From an uncultured SAR116 cluster alpha proteobacterium (lineage in GTDB: Bacteria; Pseudomonadota; Alphaproteobacteria; Puniceispirillales; Marisalimonadaceae), in the NCBI GenBank assembly GCA_902589185.1, contig CACIRZ010000013.1:1-40718 (forward strand): a stretch of 40,718 bases of DNA, written 5' to 3'. Under the pieces are notes generated by a model, which worked only from the letters and a program-made list of their open reading frames with translations, did not search any database and had not been told where the DNA came from. Positions within the stretch are counted from its first letter, which is position 1, and each line of letters starts with the position of its first letter. Below, in pieces: positions 1-7,944 of the stretch. The translations under genes were made by a program, and so were the position numbers.

Positions 1-128
1 TATTTATTGAAATTTTCAACACTATTTAGGTTGTTATCATAGACAAAAGAAGTAAAACCTGCATTTGCAAAACCTATTGCCCAACTTGCTCCAATTAATC
101 CAGCACCACATATACCAATTTTATCCAT
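1..128 (-). CDS. 3-hydroxyacyl-CoA dehydrogenase family protein, N-terminal fragment
   Basis: Only the first 42 codons are inside the window; the gene runs off the left edge. The protein begins MDKIGICGAGLIGASWAIGF, a Rossmann-fold dinucleotide-binding start (GxGxxG with LIGxSWA) typical of NAD-dependent 3-hydroxyacyl-CoA dehydrogenases and their relatives, such as carnitine 3-dehydrogenase and lambda-crystallin-like L-gulonate dehydrogenase. The ATG at 126-128 has a weak GGAT upstream. It lies just downstream of the dctM terminator, so it probably has its own weak promoter or depends on readthrough. The family is fairly clear, but the substrate cannot be told from this fragment. Confidence 0.75.
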   Translation of the reverse strand, partial: MDKIGICGAGLIGASWAIGFANAGFTSFVYDNNLNSVENFNK

Positions 129-138
129 TTTTTAATCC

Positions 139-170
139 AAAAAAAAACCGCATCTTTTAGATGCGGTTTT
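139..170 (-). terminator. Rho-independent terminator after dctM
   Basis: Perfect inverted repeat CCGCATCT (148-155) / AGATGCGG (159-166) with a 3-nt loop, extended by A/T pairs. Read on the minus strand it is followed by a run of nine T (complement of 139-147). It starts about 11 nt after the dctM stop codon, which is the standard layout of an intrinsic terminator closing the TRAP operon. Confidence 0.88.
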
Positions 171-180
171 CATTAACTTG

Positions 181-1572
181 CTAAATTAGCCGTGGAAGCC
201 ATAAAGCCATTTCTGGTTGATAAATAACAATTCCTAAACCAATTAATTGTATAATAACAAAAGGCACAACTCCTTTATAAATACTTAAAGTAGCAACTTC
301 TGGTGGGGCAACTCCCTTCAAATAAAATAAGGCAAAACCGAATGGTGGTGTAAGAAATGAAGTTTGAAGGTTTATAGCCATTAAGACTAAAAACCAAACT
401 AATGTTTCCTTACGTCCATCAAGACCAGTTAATTGTGATACATGATCTCCAAAATCTAATAAAACAACCAATGGAGCAAAAATTGGTAAAATTATAAGAG
501 TTATTTCAACCCAATCTAAAAAGAACCCAAGCAAAAATGTCATTCCCATTAATAAAAATAGTAACCCCCAAGACCCAAGGCCTGCTTTTTCTATTAACTC
601 TTCAACAATATAATCACCACCAAGTGATCTGAAAACATAGGCAAAACAAGTTGCACTTAATATAATCATAAACACCATTGCAATAGTAAGACCAGAAGAG
701 TGTAAAACACTTCTCAACATTGGGAGTGTAAACTTATTACCTATTATAGCTAGAAAAGTTGCACCAAATGCACCTACAGCTCCAGCCTCACTAGGTGTAG
801 CCCAGCCAAGTAAAATTGAACCCTTTATGAGCGTAATCAAAGCAACAGGTGGTAAAAATGCTTTTAAAACCATTTGTGGCAACCTACCTTTTTCATATTG
901 TAACTCATTTTCATTTACAGCAGGAGCAACATTTCTATCAATAGAACACCACACAAAAATAAATATTAAATACATTAAGGCTAGTGTTAATCCTGGAATA
1001 ACTGCACCCATGAACAGATTTCCAACAGAAACTTGCATAATGTCAGCCATAATAATCAACATAATACTTGGAGGAATTAAAATACCTAATGTTCCAGAGG
1101 CAGCAATTACTCCTGTTGAAAGCGCATGACTATATTTATTTCTTAACATTGTTGGTAATGCTAATGCTGTCATCATTGTAACCGACGCTCCAATGATACC
1201 TGTCATAGCAGCTAACACAGTACCCATTACAGTCACTGACATCGCAAGACCACCAGGAACTTTTCTTAGTAAAATTTGGGTTGTTCTTAATAAATCGTTA
1301 GCAATACCACTTCTTTCCATCATAGTACCCATAAATACAAAGCTAGGTATGGCAACTAATATTAAGTTTTCAGCAGAAAATCCCCACATTCTAGGAACAA
1401 AATTGAAAAATTCTGCAATTTTAAACACTCCAAATAGATAACCAATAAATCCATAAGTTATTGCTACTCCCCCAAGTATGAAACCAACAGGATATCCTAT
1501 AAATAATAGTACCCCCATCGTCAGAAACATAAAAATTGGCAGATATTCTATGATAATATCAACAAAATCCAT
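181..1572 (-). CDS. dctM: TRAP transporter large permease subunit (DctM family)
   Basis: 463 residues, almost entirely hydrophobic, with about a dozen predicted membrane helices. This matches the DctM/SiaM large subunit, the Na+-driven channel part of tripartite ATP-independent periplasmic transporters. Conserved stretches visible include LVAIPSFVFMGTMMERSG near residues 71-88, GTLGILIPPSIMLII near 160-174 and FLTPPFGFALFYLKG near 408-422. It is the last gene of dctP-dctQ-(158-aa protein)-dctM, 8 nt after its upstream neighbour, and is closed by a terminator. The binding-protein type suggests an organic-acid substrate, but this is inferred. Confidence 0.95.
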   Translation of the reverse strand: MDFVDIIIEYLPIFMFLTMGVLLFIGYPVGFILGGVAITYGFIGYLFGVFKIAEFFNFVPRMWGFSAENLILVAIPSFVFMGTMMERSGIANDLLRTTQILLRKVPGGLAMSVTVMGTVLAAMTGIIGASVTMMTALALPTMLRNKYSHALSTGVIAASGTLGILIPPSIMLIIMADIMQVSVGNLFMGAVIPGLTLALMYLIFIFVWCSIDRNVAPAVNENELQYEKGRLPQMVLKAFLPPVALITLIKGSILLGWATPSEAGAVGAFGATFLAIIGNKFTLPMLRSVLHSSGLTIAMVFMIILSATCFAYVFRSLGGDYIVEELIEKAGLGSWGLLFLLMGMTFLLGFFLDWVEITLIILPIFAPLVVLLDFGDHVSQLTGLDGRKETLVWFLVLMAINLQTSFLTPPFGFALFYLKGVAPPEVATLSIYKGVVPFVIIQLIGLGIVIYQPEMALWLPRLI

Positions 1573-1580
1573 AACTACAC

Positions 1581-2057
1581 CTATGCTTTCTCATTTTTAA
1601 TATTATAATTTTCAAATTCTCCAGTATATCTCTGCCAAGCAACTATCCTTGATATTCTCCATCCATATTTAAGTGAGAGAAGGAATAAACAAACAAAAAT
1701 AGTCATTGTTAATAAAGAAGAATTTTTTGTAAGCGCATCATAGAAACATAACCCTACTATTACTGATGGAGCAAAAGCAATTATGTACGACGAAAATAAT
1801 TCATATTTACGAATAACGCTAAATATCGAATAGATTACTGAAACTGAAGCAAATAACCAAAAATAGTGAATTAAATTATTACCTTCAAAAATTGATAGAA
1901 TAGCAGCTAGTCCAATTATTCCATAAATCGTTCCAACAAAAACACCATAAGCAGCTAATTCATATTGTGATTGGGCTAAGGTTAAGTCTTTAGCTTCAGT
2001 CAAATAAGGTGTTTTTTGTTTGTCAAATATATAACCTGGAATTTTTGAAAACCACAT
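1581..2057 (-). CDS. Unknown four-helix membrane protein inside the TRAP operon
   Basis: 158 residues. I do not recognise the family. A soluble N-terminus of about 30 residues is followed by four hydrophobic segments at roughly 36-57, 64-83, 90-108 and 115-132, ending in a basic, polar tail of about 25 residues. No catalytic motif, signal peptide or heme motif is visible. It sits between the small (dctQ) and large (dctM) permease genes, 40 nt after dctQ and 8 nt before dctM. It must therefore be co-transcribed and may be an accessory subunit or chaperone of this transporter. It is not a duplicated DctQ by its sequence. Confidence 0.8.
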   Translation of the reverse strand: MWFSKIPGYIFDKQKTPYLTEAKDLTLAQSQYELAAYGVFVGTIYGIIGLAAILSIFEGNNLIHYFWLFASVSVIYSIFSVIRKYELFSSYIIAFAPSVIVGLCFYDALTKNSSLLTMTIFVCLFLLSLKYGWRISRIVAWQRYTGEFENYNIKNEKA

Positions 2058-2097
2058 TGCTTATCTCATAGATATTTTAACAGAGGAATTTTTAATC

Positions 2098-2709
2098 TTA
2101 TTTACTTTTATCATAATCAAGTACCATAAGATCAAGTTTCTTTTTATTATCGCCCCATATAACAGCAATTAATTGTATCATAACTGACATACCACCAAGG
2201 AAAAGGAAGAAATATCCAATTGGCAGAAATGTTTTAATGATCCATCTGTTACTTAAACCAACTAGTGAGGCAGATACCTCATTAATCACATAAGAATCAA
2301 CCATGTAAATCCAAGAGAAATAAACACATATAAGTGTGAATGGAAGCATAAAGAAGATATTACCATAAAATTCAACTTTTGCCTTAGTTTGAAAGTTAAA
2401 ATTTTCTCTAAGAAAATCAACTCTTACATGCCTGTTATGAGTGTATCCATAACCTAAAACCAAACAAAAAACAACTGTGTGAAGGTGCCATTCCATTTCT
2501 TGCATTAATGTTGATTCAAAAAATGAACCAAAGTTTTGGACCATAAATATTTGTATCCAAACTAATTTTCTAGCAACAACATCCCACATTGTTATTATAA
2601 CTAGGGGAACTAAAAGCCAAGTGCTGGCTCTACCAACTCTGTTTACAATCTCACGAAGCTTTTCGCTAATTGAAATGAGACCTTCCATGTTTTGTTCTGT
2701 AAGTGCCAT
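2098..2709 (-). CDS. dctQ: TRAP transporter small permease subunit (DctQ family)
   Basis: 203 residues with four hydrophobic segments, the DctQ arrangement. The segment EMEWHLHTVVFCLVLGYGYTH around residues 71-91 carries the QE.EWHL-type signature of the large mannitol/chloroaromatic-type DctQ group, and NRHVRVDFL follows directly. The protein pairs with DctM to form the membrane part of the transporter. The start ATG at 2707-2709 is preceded at 4-nt spacing by a run of seven G, which is the apparent ribosome-binding site. A hairpin separates the gene from dctP upstream. Confidence 0.93.
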   Translation of the reverse strand: MALTEQNMEGLISISEKLREIVNRVGRASTWLLVPLVIITMWDVVARKLVWIQIFMVQNFGSFFESTLMQEMEWHLHTVVFCLVLGYGYTHNRHVRVDFLRENFNFQTKAKVEFYGNIFFMLPFTLICVYFSWIYMVDSYVINEVSASLVGLSNRWIIKTFLPIGYFFLFLGGMSVMIQLIAVIWGDNKKKLDLMVLDYDKSK

Positions 2710-2713
2710 TATT

Positions 2714-2720
2714 CCCCCCC
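2714..2720 (-). promoter_or_regulatory. G7 homopolymer acting as dctQ ribosome-binding site
   Basis: Seven consecutive G on the minus strand lie 4 nt before the dctQ ATG. This is the only plausible Shine-Dalgarno match there. It is a striking GC homopolymer for such an AT-rich genome, and changes in its length would change SD spacing. Confidence 0.5.
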
Positions 2721-2783
2721 AGAAAACGTATAATTTAATTGAATTAATTAACTTATTAAATAGAAAATTTCAATTAATTTATC

Positions 2784-2825
2784 AAAAAAAAAGTACACTT
2801 GTTAGATAAAATAACAAGTGTACTT
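2784..2825 (-). terminator. Hairpin with T-run between dctP and dctQ (attenuator or processing/stability element)
   Basis: A perfect 14-bp inverted repeat: AAGTACACTTGTTA (2791-2804) and its complement at 2812-2825, with a 7-nt loop. On the minus strand it begins 16 nt after the dctP stop and is followed by seven to nine T. This has the form of an intrinsic terminator. As the permease genes follow in the same direction with little room for a new promoter, it probably acts as a partial terminator or 3' stabiliser. Either would leave the binding protein in excess over the permeases, as is common in TRAP and ABC operons. Confidence 0.8.
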
Positions 2826-2841
2826 ATATGTTTATAGAGAA

Positions 2842-3900
2842 TTAGTACTTCTTAGCTTTTAGATAAGCTCTTGAAGACCATATACTGTAGTCTTCTCTGA
2901 ACTTGTTATAGCTAGCAGTGATTTCTTTGAAAAGAGGGTCAGAAGCTGACTTCTCCTCAACAACAGCATCCCAAGCTCTCTTAAACTTAGAAATTTCTGA
3001 GTCAGGCCAAGTTACGAATGTAACACCTTTTTTCTCAAGTTCTGCCATAGCAGGAACCTGCTTAGCATCAGATCTAACTAATGCCCACCACATTGTATCA
3101 CGACATGCTGTATTAATAACTGCTTGTTGTGTCTTAGTTAGACCACCCCATCCTTTGGTGCTCATTAATAACTCACCAATTGATGTTTGCTGGTGCCAAC
3201 CTGGGAAATAGTTAAACTTTGCTAACTGATAGAAACCATAACTTAAGTCGTGTGTAGGCATAGAAAATTCTGTTGCATCAATAACACCTTTTTCTAGAGC
3301 TGGATAAATATCTCCACCTGCAAGTAACTGTGTTGACACACCTAATTTACTCATAACCATAGCGCCAAGACCAAAGAAACGCATTTTCATACCTTTCAAC
3401 TCTTCAACATTGTTGATTTTCTTTCTAAACCAACCTGATGTCTCAGGAGCGTGAGTTAAACAGTTAAGAGCTTTAAGGCCATACTCACCATAAATTCTGT
3501 CTTTTAACTGCTGACCTCCGCCATATTCCATCCAACCATGATACTCACTAGCACCTGGACCAAAAGGAACAGCTGTAAAATAAGAAACTGCAGGGATTTT
3601 ACCAGCATGGTATCCAGGTGTTGTATAACCTGCATCTACTGATCCATTTTTAACAGCATCCCAAACTTCTAATGAAGGTACAAGAGCGTTTGGCTCGTGA
3701 AATCTCAACTGAACGTCGCCACCTGAAATTGACTTAACTTTGTTAGAAAAATAAACAGCAGCTTCACCGTTAATAGCAACTTGGCTACCCCAAGTACTTT
3801 GCATTTTCCAACGTAGCTTATCAGCATTAGCTGAAACAGCTACTAAACTAGTTGCAGCTAAAGCTACAGCGCCTACGAATAGGCTAGATTTGAATTTCAT
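2842..3900 (-). CDS. dctP: TRAP transporter substrate-binding protein (DctP; TakP/FcbT1-like)
   Basis: 352 residues. The ATG at 3898-3900 is chosen because an excellent GGAGG lies just upstream and the protein then begins with a clean Sec signal peptide (MKFKSSLF..., cleavage near ANA-DK at 26/27). An upstream in-frame extension of 13 codons is unlikely. The mature protein matches the large 2-oxoacid/mannitol/chloroaromatic group of DctP: LKGMKMRFFGLG with the conserved carboxylate-binding arginine (about R174), GGDIYPALEKGVIDATE (about 195-211) and a YFPGWHQQ segment. It should bind an organic acid in the periplasm and hand it to DctQM. Its GC content looks higher than its neighbours, consistent with very high expression. 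Confidence 0.95.
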   Translation of the reverse strand: MKFKSSLFVGAVALAATSLVAVSANADKLRWKMQSTWGSQVAINGEAAVYFSNKVKSISGGDVQLRFHEPNALVPSLEVWDAVKNGSVDAGYTTPGYHAGKIPAVSYFTAVPFGPGASEYHGWMEYGGGQQLKDRIYGEYGLKALNCLTHAPETSGWFRKKINNVEELKGMKMRFFGLGAMVMSKLGVSTQLLAGGDIYPALEKGVIDATEFSMPTHDLSYGFYQLAKFNYFPGWHQQTSIGELLMSTKGWGGLTKTQQAVINTACRDTMWWALVRSDAKQVPAMAELEKKGVTFVTWPDSEISKFKRAWDAVVEEKSASDPLFKEITASYNKFREDYSIWSSRAYLKAKKY

Positions 3901-4271
3901 GAAATTCCTCCCTAGTATTATAAAAAAGGCTATTACCAAGAAATGTTAGAATCACTCGATAATTGCCCGATTAAAAGAAACAAATGTTTCTCAATTGATT
4001 CGTATCTTTCTTAATTATTTCAATAAAGGCAAGTAAAAACTTATAAAATTTCAATTATTTTTTTTTTCTTGACATGCATCTTTTTTATATTGCCTAAATT
4101 ATATTCTATAAATTTAAAATTATTAACTTTGATCAATTCTTGAGCAGATATGTTTGCTATCAGACCAATAAGTTATCAAAACAAATTTAGAGGAAAACAT
4201 CCCTCAAAACATATATAAATCAGAATATTTTCCTTATATTTTACAATTCTTGAAAAAATATGGTTAAAAAA
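3901..4271 (-). promoter_or_regulatory. 371-nt gene-free leader upstream of dctP
   Basis: No ORF or RNA gene is recognised here. On the minus strand it holds a perfect TATAAT (4103-4098) with only a weak -35 (TTAATA, 17-nt spacer). It also holds an inverted repeat GAAACA-2-TGTTTC (3977-3990), which could be an operator, and the GGAGG of dctP. Near 4188-4205 there is a weak GAGG...CCTC hairpin that could end the upstream minus-strand unit. The long leader would be about 190 nt if the TATAAT is used. No regulator gene is adjacent. Confidence 0.4.
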
Positions 4272-5081
4272 CTAATCATCAAAGTGTCCTGATGATGCAA
4301 AATAACCTCCGTGAGTAGTTACTAGATGATCACTCGAATCAATAAAACCATCTTTTTTTTCAATTAGACTTCTAAATTTTTCTCCGTTATCTTTTGGGTT
4401 ATAACCAATATGTTTGGCATATTTGTTATCGATCAGCACCGAATCGTTATTTGATACTCCAAAAATTACAGAGTGTTGTACATTAGGGCTATTTATACAC
4501 GCAATAATAAGACTCCTCAAATCATCATAACTTAACCATGTTGAGAGCATTCTATGATCTTTAGGCTCAGGAACACATGAGTAAATTCTTACTGACACAG
4601 TTTCTAGTTTATATTTGTCCCAATAATACTGAGCTAAGGACTCTCCAAAAACTTTTGACAAACCATAATTGCTATCTGGTCTAGGCATTACTTTACTATC
4701 TATAACTTCGGATCTTGGATAAAAACCAACTGTGTGCACTGAACTAGCCCAAATAACTCTTTTAATTTTATTTTTTCTACATGCCTCATATAGATTGTAC
4801 ATGCCTATAATGTTTGAATTTAAAACATTATCCCATGATCCTTCTACACTTTGCCCACCCATATGAACAATACAGTCTATGTCTTTTGTTAATTTTAACA
4901 TTGATTCTGCGGAAGCAAGATCAGCAATTTGCACTTCCTCATTATGAAATTTCTTTTCTAAATTTTCCTTGTCAGAAATTCTAAGCAAATCACATTCCTT
5001 AGATAATGTTTCCCTTAATTGTTTTCCTAGGGCTCCAGCCGCACCGGTTAAAAGAATGTTTTTGTATTTATATATAGACAA
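4272..5081 (-). CDS. Uronate dehydrogenase-like NAD-dependent SDR/epimerase
   Basis: 269 residues, about the length of bacterial uronate dehydrogenases (around 265), which oxidise galacturonate or glucuronate to the aldarolactone. Visible features are GAAGALGK (13-20), VHMGGQSVE (72-80), NIIGMYNLYEA (90-100), ASSVHTVGFYP (112-122), Tyr139-x3-Lys143 and SCVPEPKDHRMLSTW (168-182). From memory these align closely with Agrobacterium Udh, including the C-terminal part. The start is TTG (5079-5081), directly after the EamA stop and 9 nt from a GAGGGG; no ATG precedes the nucleotide-binding motif. It is the last gene of a four-gene minus-strand unit. A related sugar or sugar-acid substrate is possible. 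Confidence 0.8.
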   Translation of the reverse strand: MSIYKYKNILLTGAAGALGKQLRETLSKECDLLRISDKENLEKKFHNEEVQIADLASAESMLKLTKDIDCIVHMGGQSVEGSWDNVLNSNIIGMYNLYEACRKNKIKRVIWASSVHTVGFYPRSEVIDSKVMPRPDSNYGLSKVFGESLAQYYWDKYKLETVSVRIYSCVPEPKDHRMLSTWLSYDDLRSLIIACINSPNVQHSVIFGVSNNDSVLIDNKYAKHIGYNPKDNGEKFRSLIEKKDGFIDSSDHLVTTHGGYFASSGHFDD

Positions 5082-5975
5082 TTAATTCATCCCCTCATTA
5101 ATCTGATTTTTTATATATTCTCGCCAAAAAGTGAATAGTCCTGCTGAAATTACAATTAATGACCCTATGACTATTTCACTCTCCAATTTCTCATTAAACA
5201 TTAACACACCAATTATAGAAACAAAAACTAACTGTAGATACGTAAATGGCTGTAATATTGAAGCCTCACTATGTTTGAAAGCATTTATCATCAAAAAATG
5301 CCCTCCAGCTCCTAGCATGCAAACTAATAATAACCATATCCAATGCGCGTTATCAACTGATGTATAAAAGAAAGGCCCTACAGAACCTAATATTACAAAC
5401 CCTGTAATACCAGTATAAAAAAGACTAGTGTCAGGACTATCTTCACTAGACACATATCTTGTTAAAATTTGATAGATAGCGAATGCTATTGCGCACCCCA
5501 ATGCTATTAAAGACAAGGGATCAAACACTTTAGTGCCTGGTCGAAGCATAATTAAAATCCCTATGAAGCCTATCAATATTGCACTCCACCTTCTCCAACC
5601 TACTTTTTCTCCTAAAAAAATTACTGATAATGCTGCAACAATTAGAGGACAACTTGCAAAAATAGCGTGCGTCTCTATAAGGCCAATTTTTAAAAAAAGA
5701 TAGTGAGCAAAACACATCTCTACAGCAAGAATAGTACCTCTTAAAATTTGTATGAGTTTAAACTTACTTTTAGAAACCAGAATAACACTTTTGTTTCCTG
5801 TACTGTTAATTGAAATTACAAATAGAAATAAGAAGAAATATCGAAACATATTAATTGCTATTACATTATAATAATCTGTTAGGTATCTTGTAACACCATC
5901 CATTACAGACAAAGATGATACAGCAGCAATTATAAATAATATGCCCTTTGCATTTGAAAAAATATTTAAAGGCAT
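5082..5975 (-). CDS. EamA/DMT-family membrane transporter
   Basis: 297 residues with about ten predicted membrane helices and two homologous halves, the RhaT/EamA drug-metabolite transporter layout. Features include ILRGTILAVEMCFAHYLFLK near residues 78-97 and FLGEKVGWRRWSAILIGFIG near 119-138 in the first half. The second half has FTYLQLVFVSIIGVLMFNEK near 243-262. These proteins usually export or exchange small metabolites. It sits between two NAD-dependent dehydrogenases in a tight unit, so it may move a pathway substrate or product, but the substrate is unknown. Confidence 0.88.
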   Translation of the reverse strand: MPLNIFSNAKGILFIIAAVSSLSVMDGVTRYLTDYYNVIAINMFRYFFLFLFVISINSTGNKSVILVSKSKFKLIQILRGTILAVEMCFAHYLFLKIGLIETHAIFASCPLIVAALSVIFLGEKVGWRRWSAILIGFIGILIMLRPGTKVFDPLSLIALGCAIAFAIYQILTRYVSSEDSPDTSLFYTGITGFVILGSVGPFFYTSVDNAHWIWLLLVCMLGAGGHFLMINAFKHSEASILQPFTYLQLVFVSIIGVLMFNEKLESEIVIGSLIVISAGLFTFWREYIKNQINEGMN

Positions 5976-5998
5976 AATTTGTTTTTTCTTTCTAAGTT

Positions 5999-6883
5999 TT
6001 AATAAAAATCGATTGTCCTTTTAATCCCATCTTCAAGGGAAGTATACTTAAATTTTTTAAATATGTTAGAGGGCTCATTTCCTCGTATTTCATCTACTAC
6101 ACTTAATGGATTGCCTTTGATACCTATACTTGCCAGTGGTATATTTTTTTTAATTAAATTTATAAAGTGGCTAACATCGGTTGTTATTCCGTTTATATTA
6201 ATAGTTAATGCACCTGAGGGAATTTGATCTATTGACATTTCAACTAAATCCACAACATCTTGAACATAAACAAAACCTGCCTTGCCTGAAAAGTTTACAG
6301 TGTAACTATCTCCTAGTTTTGCCGCCTTACAGGCTAAGGTTACTCCTGCAGTTCCCCCAACTTCTCTTCCTGGCCCATAAATTACATATGGCCTAATTCC
6401 AACACTTGAAATACCAGATTCATTAAAATACGCCCTTGCAACCCCCTCAACCGCCAACTTATATGCACCGTAATGAGTTTCTGGAAATGGGTAATAATGA
6501 TCTTTTAGCCCAAAAACACCTGCACTGCTTGCATAAACTAAAAACTTAATATTATTTTTTTTCAAAGCTTCAAAAACATTAATTGAGCCGAGGAGATTTA
6601 CTTTGGCACCTAAAATAGGGTTTGAACTACAATCTGGGGTCATTAACCCAGCTAAATTTATAACATGGTCCATATTATTTGTTGCTTCTTGGACCTGATT
6701 ATAATTTGTTATATCACCATTAATTAATTTGATTTTATTAATATCCTCACCAACAACAAGGCTGACTAATTCTTTTTTGATTTTTAAGTCAAAAATTGAA
6801 ACACTATAACCCTTTTTTAAAAATGCTCTTACTATCCAGCTTCCTAAAAAACCACATCCTCCAAAAATAATTACTTTTTCCAT
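5999..6883 (-). CDS. NAD-dependent epimerase/dehydratase family protein
   Basis: 294 residues, an extended short-chain dehydrogenase. It has GGCGFLG (8-14) for NAD binding, NLAGLMTP near 76-83, YASSAGVFG near 117-125 and the catalytic YGAYK near 138-142, followed by GIRPYVIYGPGRE. It lies 23 nt upstream of the EamA gene and starts immediately after the stop of the alpha/beta hydrolase gene, with GAGAGG as ribosome-binding site. It could be a sugar or sugar-acid epimerase or dehydrogenase working with the uronate dehydrogenase-like enzyme. The family is certain; the substrate is not. Confidence 0.85.
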   Translation of the reverse strand: MEKVIIFGGCGFLGSWIVRAFLKKGYSVSIFDLKIKKELVSLVVGEDINKIKLINGDITNYNQVQEATNNMDHVINLAGLMTPDCSSNPILGAKVNLLGSINVFEALKKNNIKFLVYASSAGVFGLKDHYYPFPETHYGAYKLAVEGVARAYFNESGISSVGIRPYVIYGPGREVGGTAGVTLACKAAKLGDSYTVNFSGKAGFVYVQDVVDLVEMSIDQIPSGALTININGITTDVSHFINLIKKNIPLASIGIKGNPLSVVDEIRGNEPSNIFKKFKYTSLEDGIKRTIDFY

Positions 6884-7858
6884 TTAACCTCTCTTATTCA
6901 ATACCATTGAATTAGCAGCCTTTCCTATTTCTTTTATACATTCAGCAGCTTTAGGAAAATGTGCAGAATTGGATAAAAAACCATGAATCTGACCAGGATA
7001 TAATTTATAAGTCACTTTATTACCAAAGACCTTTAATCTATTTGCGTAAGCCAATCCTTCATCTAGCAAAGGGTCCAATCCAGCCGCAAAGATAAATGTT
7101 TCAGGTAGATTATGTAAATCCTTGGCAAAAATCGGTGATGCTTCCCAGTTAACTGAATCATTACTTGAATTAAGATAATGTTTAACGAAATAGTCCATAG
7201 TATCAAAAGTTAAAGTCATGCCTTCTAGAAAAATATCCATAGATCTCATCGTTAGCGTTAGATCGACACAAGGATATACTAATAACTGTCCTCTTATCGG
7301 AATTACCTTTTTATCCCTTGCGTTAATACTCAAAACAGTTGCCAAATTACCACCAGCGCTGTCTCCACATACGAAAATATTTTTAAGATCAATAAAAAAT
7401 TCTTTTTCAAAATTAACAAGGCTATTTAGAACATCCTTTACCTCTTCTACCGCATAGGGGAACTTATGTTCTGGAGATAAACTATAATCCACAGCCACAA
7501 CAATCATTTGAGACGCTAAACAAATTGATCTGCATGTAAAGTCATGAGTATCTAAATCTCCCATGACAAATCCACCTCCATGAAAGAAAACTATAATTGG
7601 AATTTTAGTATTTTTTTCGAAGTTATTTGGAAAATAAAATCTTAAATTAACATCTTTGTTAAAGCGGTTTTTTATTTTTAAATTTTCTACATCATAAACT
7701 TTTGGAGGTGTTAAATTATCTTCCCTTAACTGTCTTAAACGTTCAGTTCTTAATTGTACTGGATCTAATAAATGATGTAATTTTGAATTATTTTTAATAC
7801 GATTTTTTAAAAAAATTTCAGTTTCATTATCAATTATCATTGATTTATGCATTCCCAT
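6884..7858 (-). CDS. Alpha/beta hydrolase, hormone-sensitive lipase (GDXG) family
   Basis: 324 residues, cytoplasmic. The oxyanion-hole motif HGGG is at 93-96, the nucleophile elbow GDSAGG at 165-170 (Ser167), the acid residue lies in GLDPLLDEG near the C-terminus and the catalytic His is in IHGF. This is the type IV (HSL) esterase pattern. It is the first gene of the minus-strand unit and abuts the epimerase gene. In this context it might open a lactone or remove an ester from the pathway substrate, but that is inference. The start could also be the in-frame ATG at 7852 or 7840. Confidence 0.88.
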   Translation of the reverse strand: MGMHKSMIIDNETEIFLKNRIKNNSKLHHLLDPVQLRTERLRQLREDNLTPPKVYDVENLKIKNRFNKDVNLRFYFPNNFEKNTKIPIIVFFHGGGFVMGDLDTHDFTCRSICLASQMIVVAVDYSLSPEHKFPYAVEEVKDVLNSLVNFEKEFFIDLKNIFVCGDSAGGNLATVLSINARDKKVIPIRGQLLVYPCVDLTLTMRSMDIFLEGMTLTFDTMDYFVKHYLNSSNDSVNWEASPIFAKDLHNLPETFIFAAGLDPLLDEGLAYANRLKVFGNKVTYKLYPGQIHGFLSNSAHFPKAAECIKEIGKAANSMVLNKRG

Positions 7859-7887
7859 ACTGATTTATTTTGTTCTTTTAGCTTTAT

Positions 7888-7915
7888 ATTTATAATAAAG
7901 TTTATTTATAATAAA
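7888..7915 (+). promoter_or_regulatory. Direct repeat with twin TATAAT boxes in the divergent promoter region
   Basis: The 12-mer ATTTATAATAAA occurs at 7888-7899 and again at 7904-7915. Each copy contains a consensus TATAAT in the plus direction (7891-7896 and 7907-7912). This lies in the 86-nt gap between the divergent hydrolase and lyase genes, so it probably contains their promoters. No good -35 is visible. Confidence 0.45.
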
Positions 7916-7944
7916 AAATCTAGTGAATTTTTAAGGAGAAAACC

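Noticed and set aside
827-1129. Plus-strand ORFs inside dctM and similar antisense ORFs elsewhere
   Set aside because: They are opposite-strand shadows of well-supported genes, without their own start signals or recognisable domains.
3901-3939. Thirteen-codon N-terminal extension of DctP
   Set aside because: The GGAGG and the clean signal peptide support the ATG at 3900.
4069-4097. TTGACA on the plus strand within the dctP leader
   Set aside because: No good -10 at correct spacing, and any transcript would run antisense into the 3' end of the Udh-like gene.
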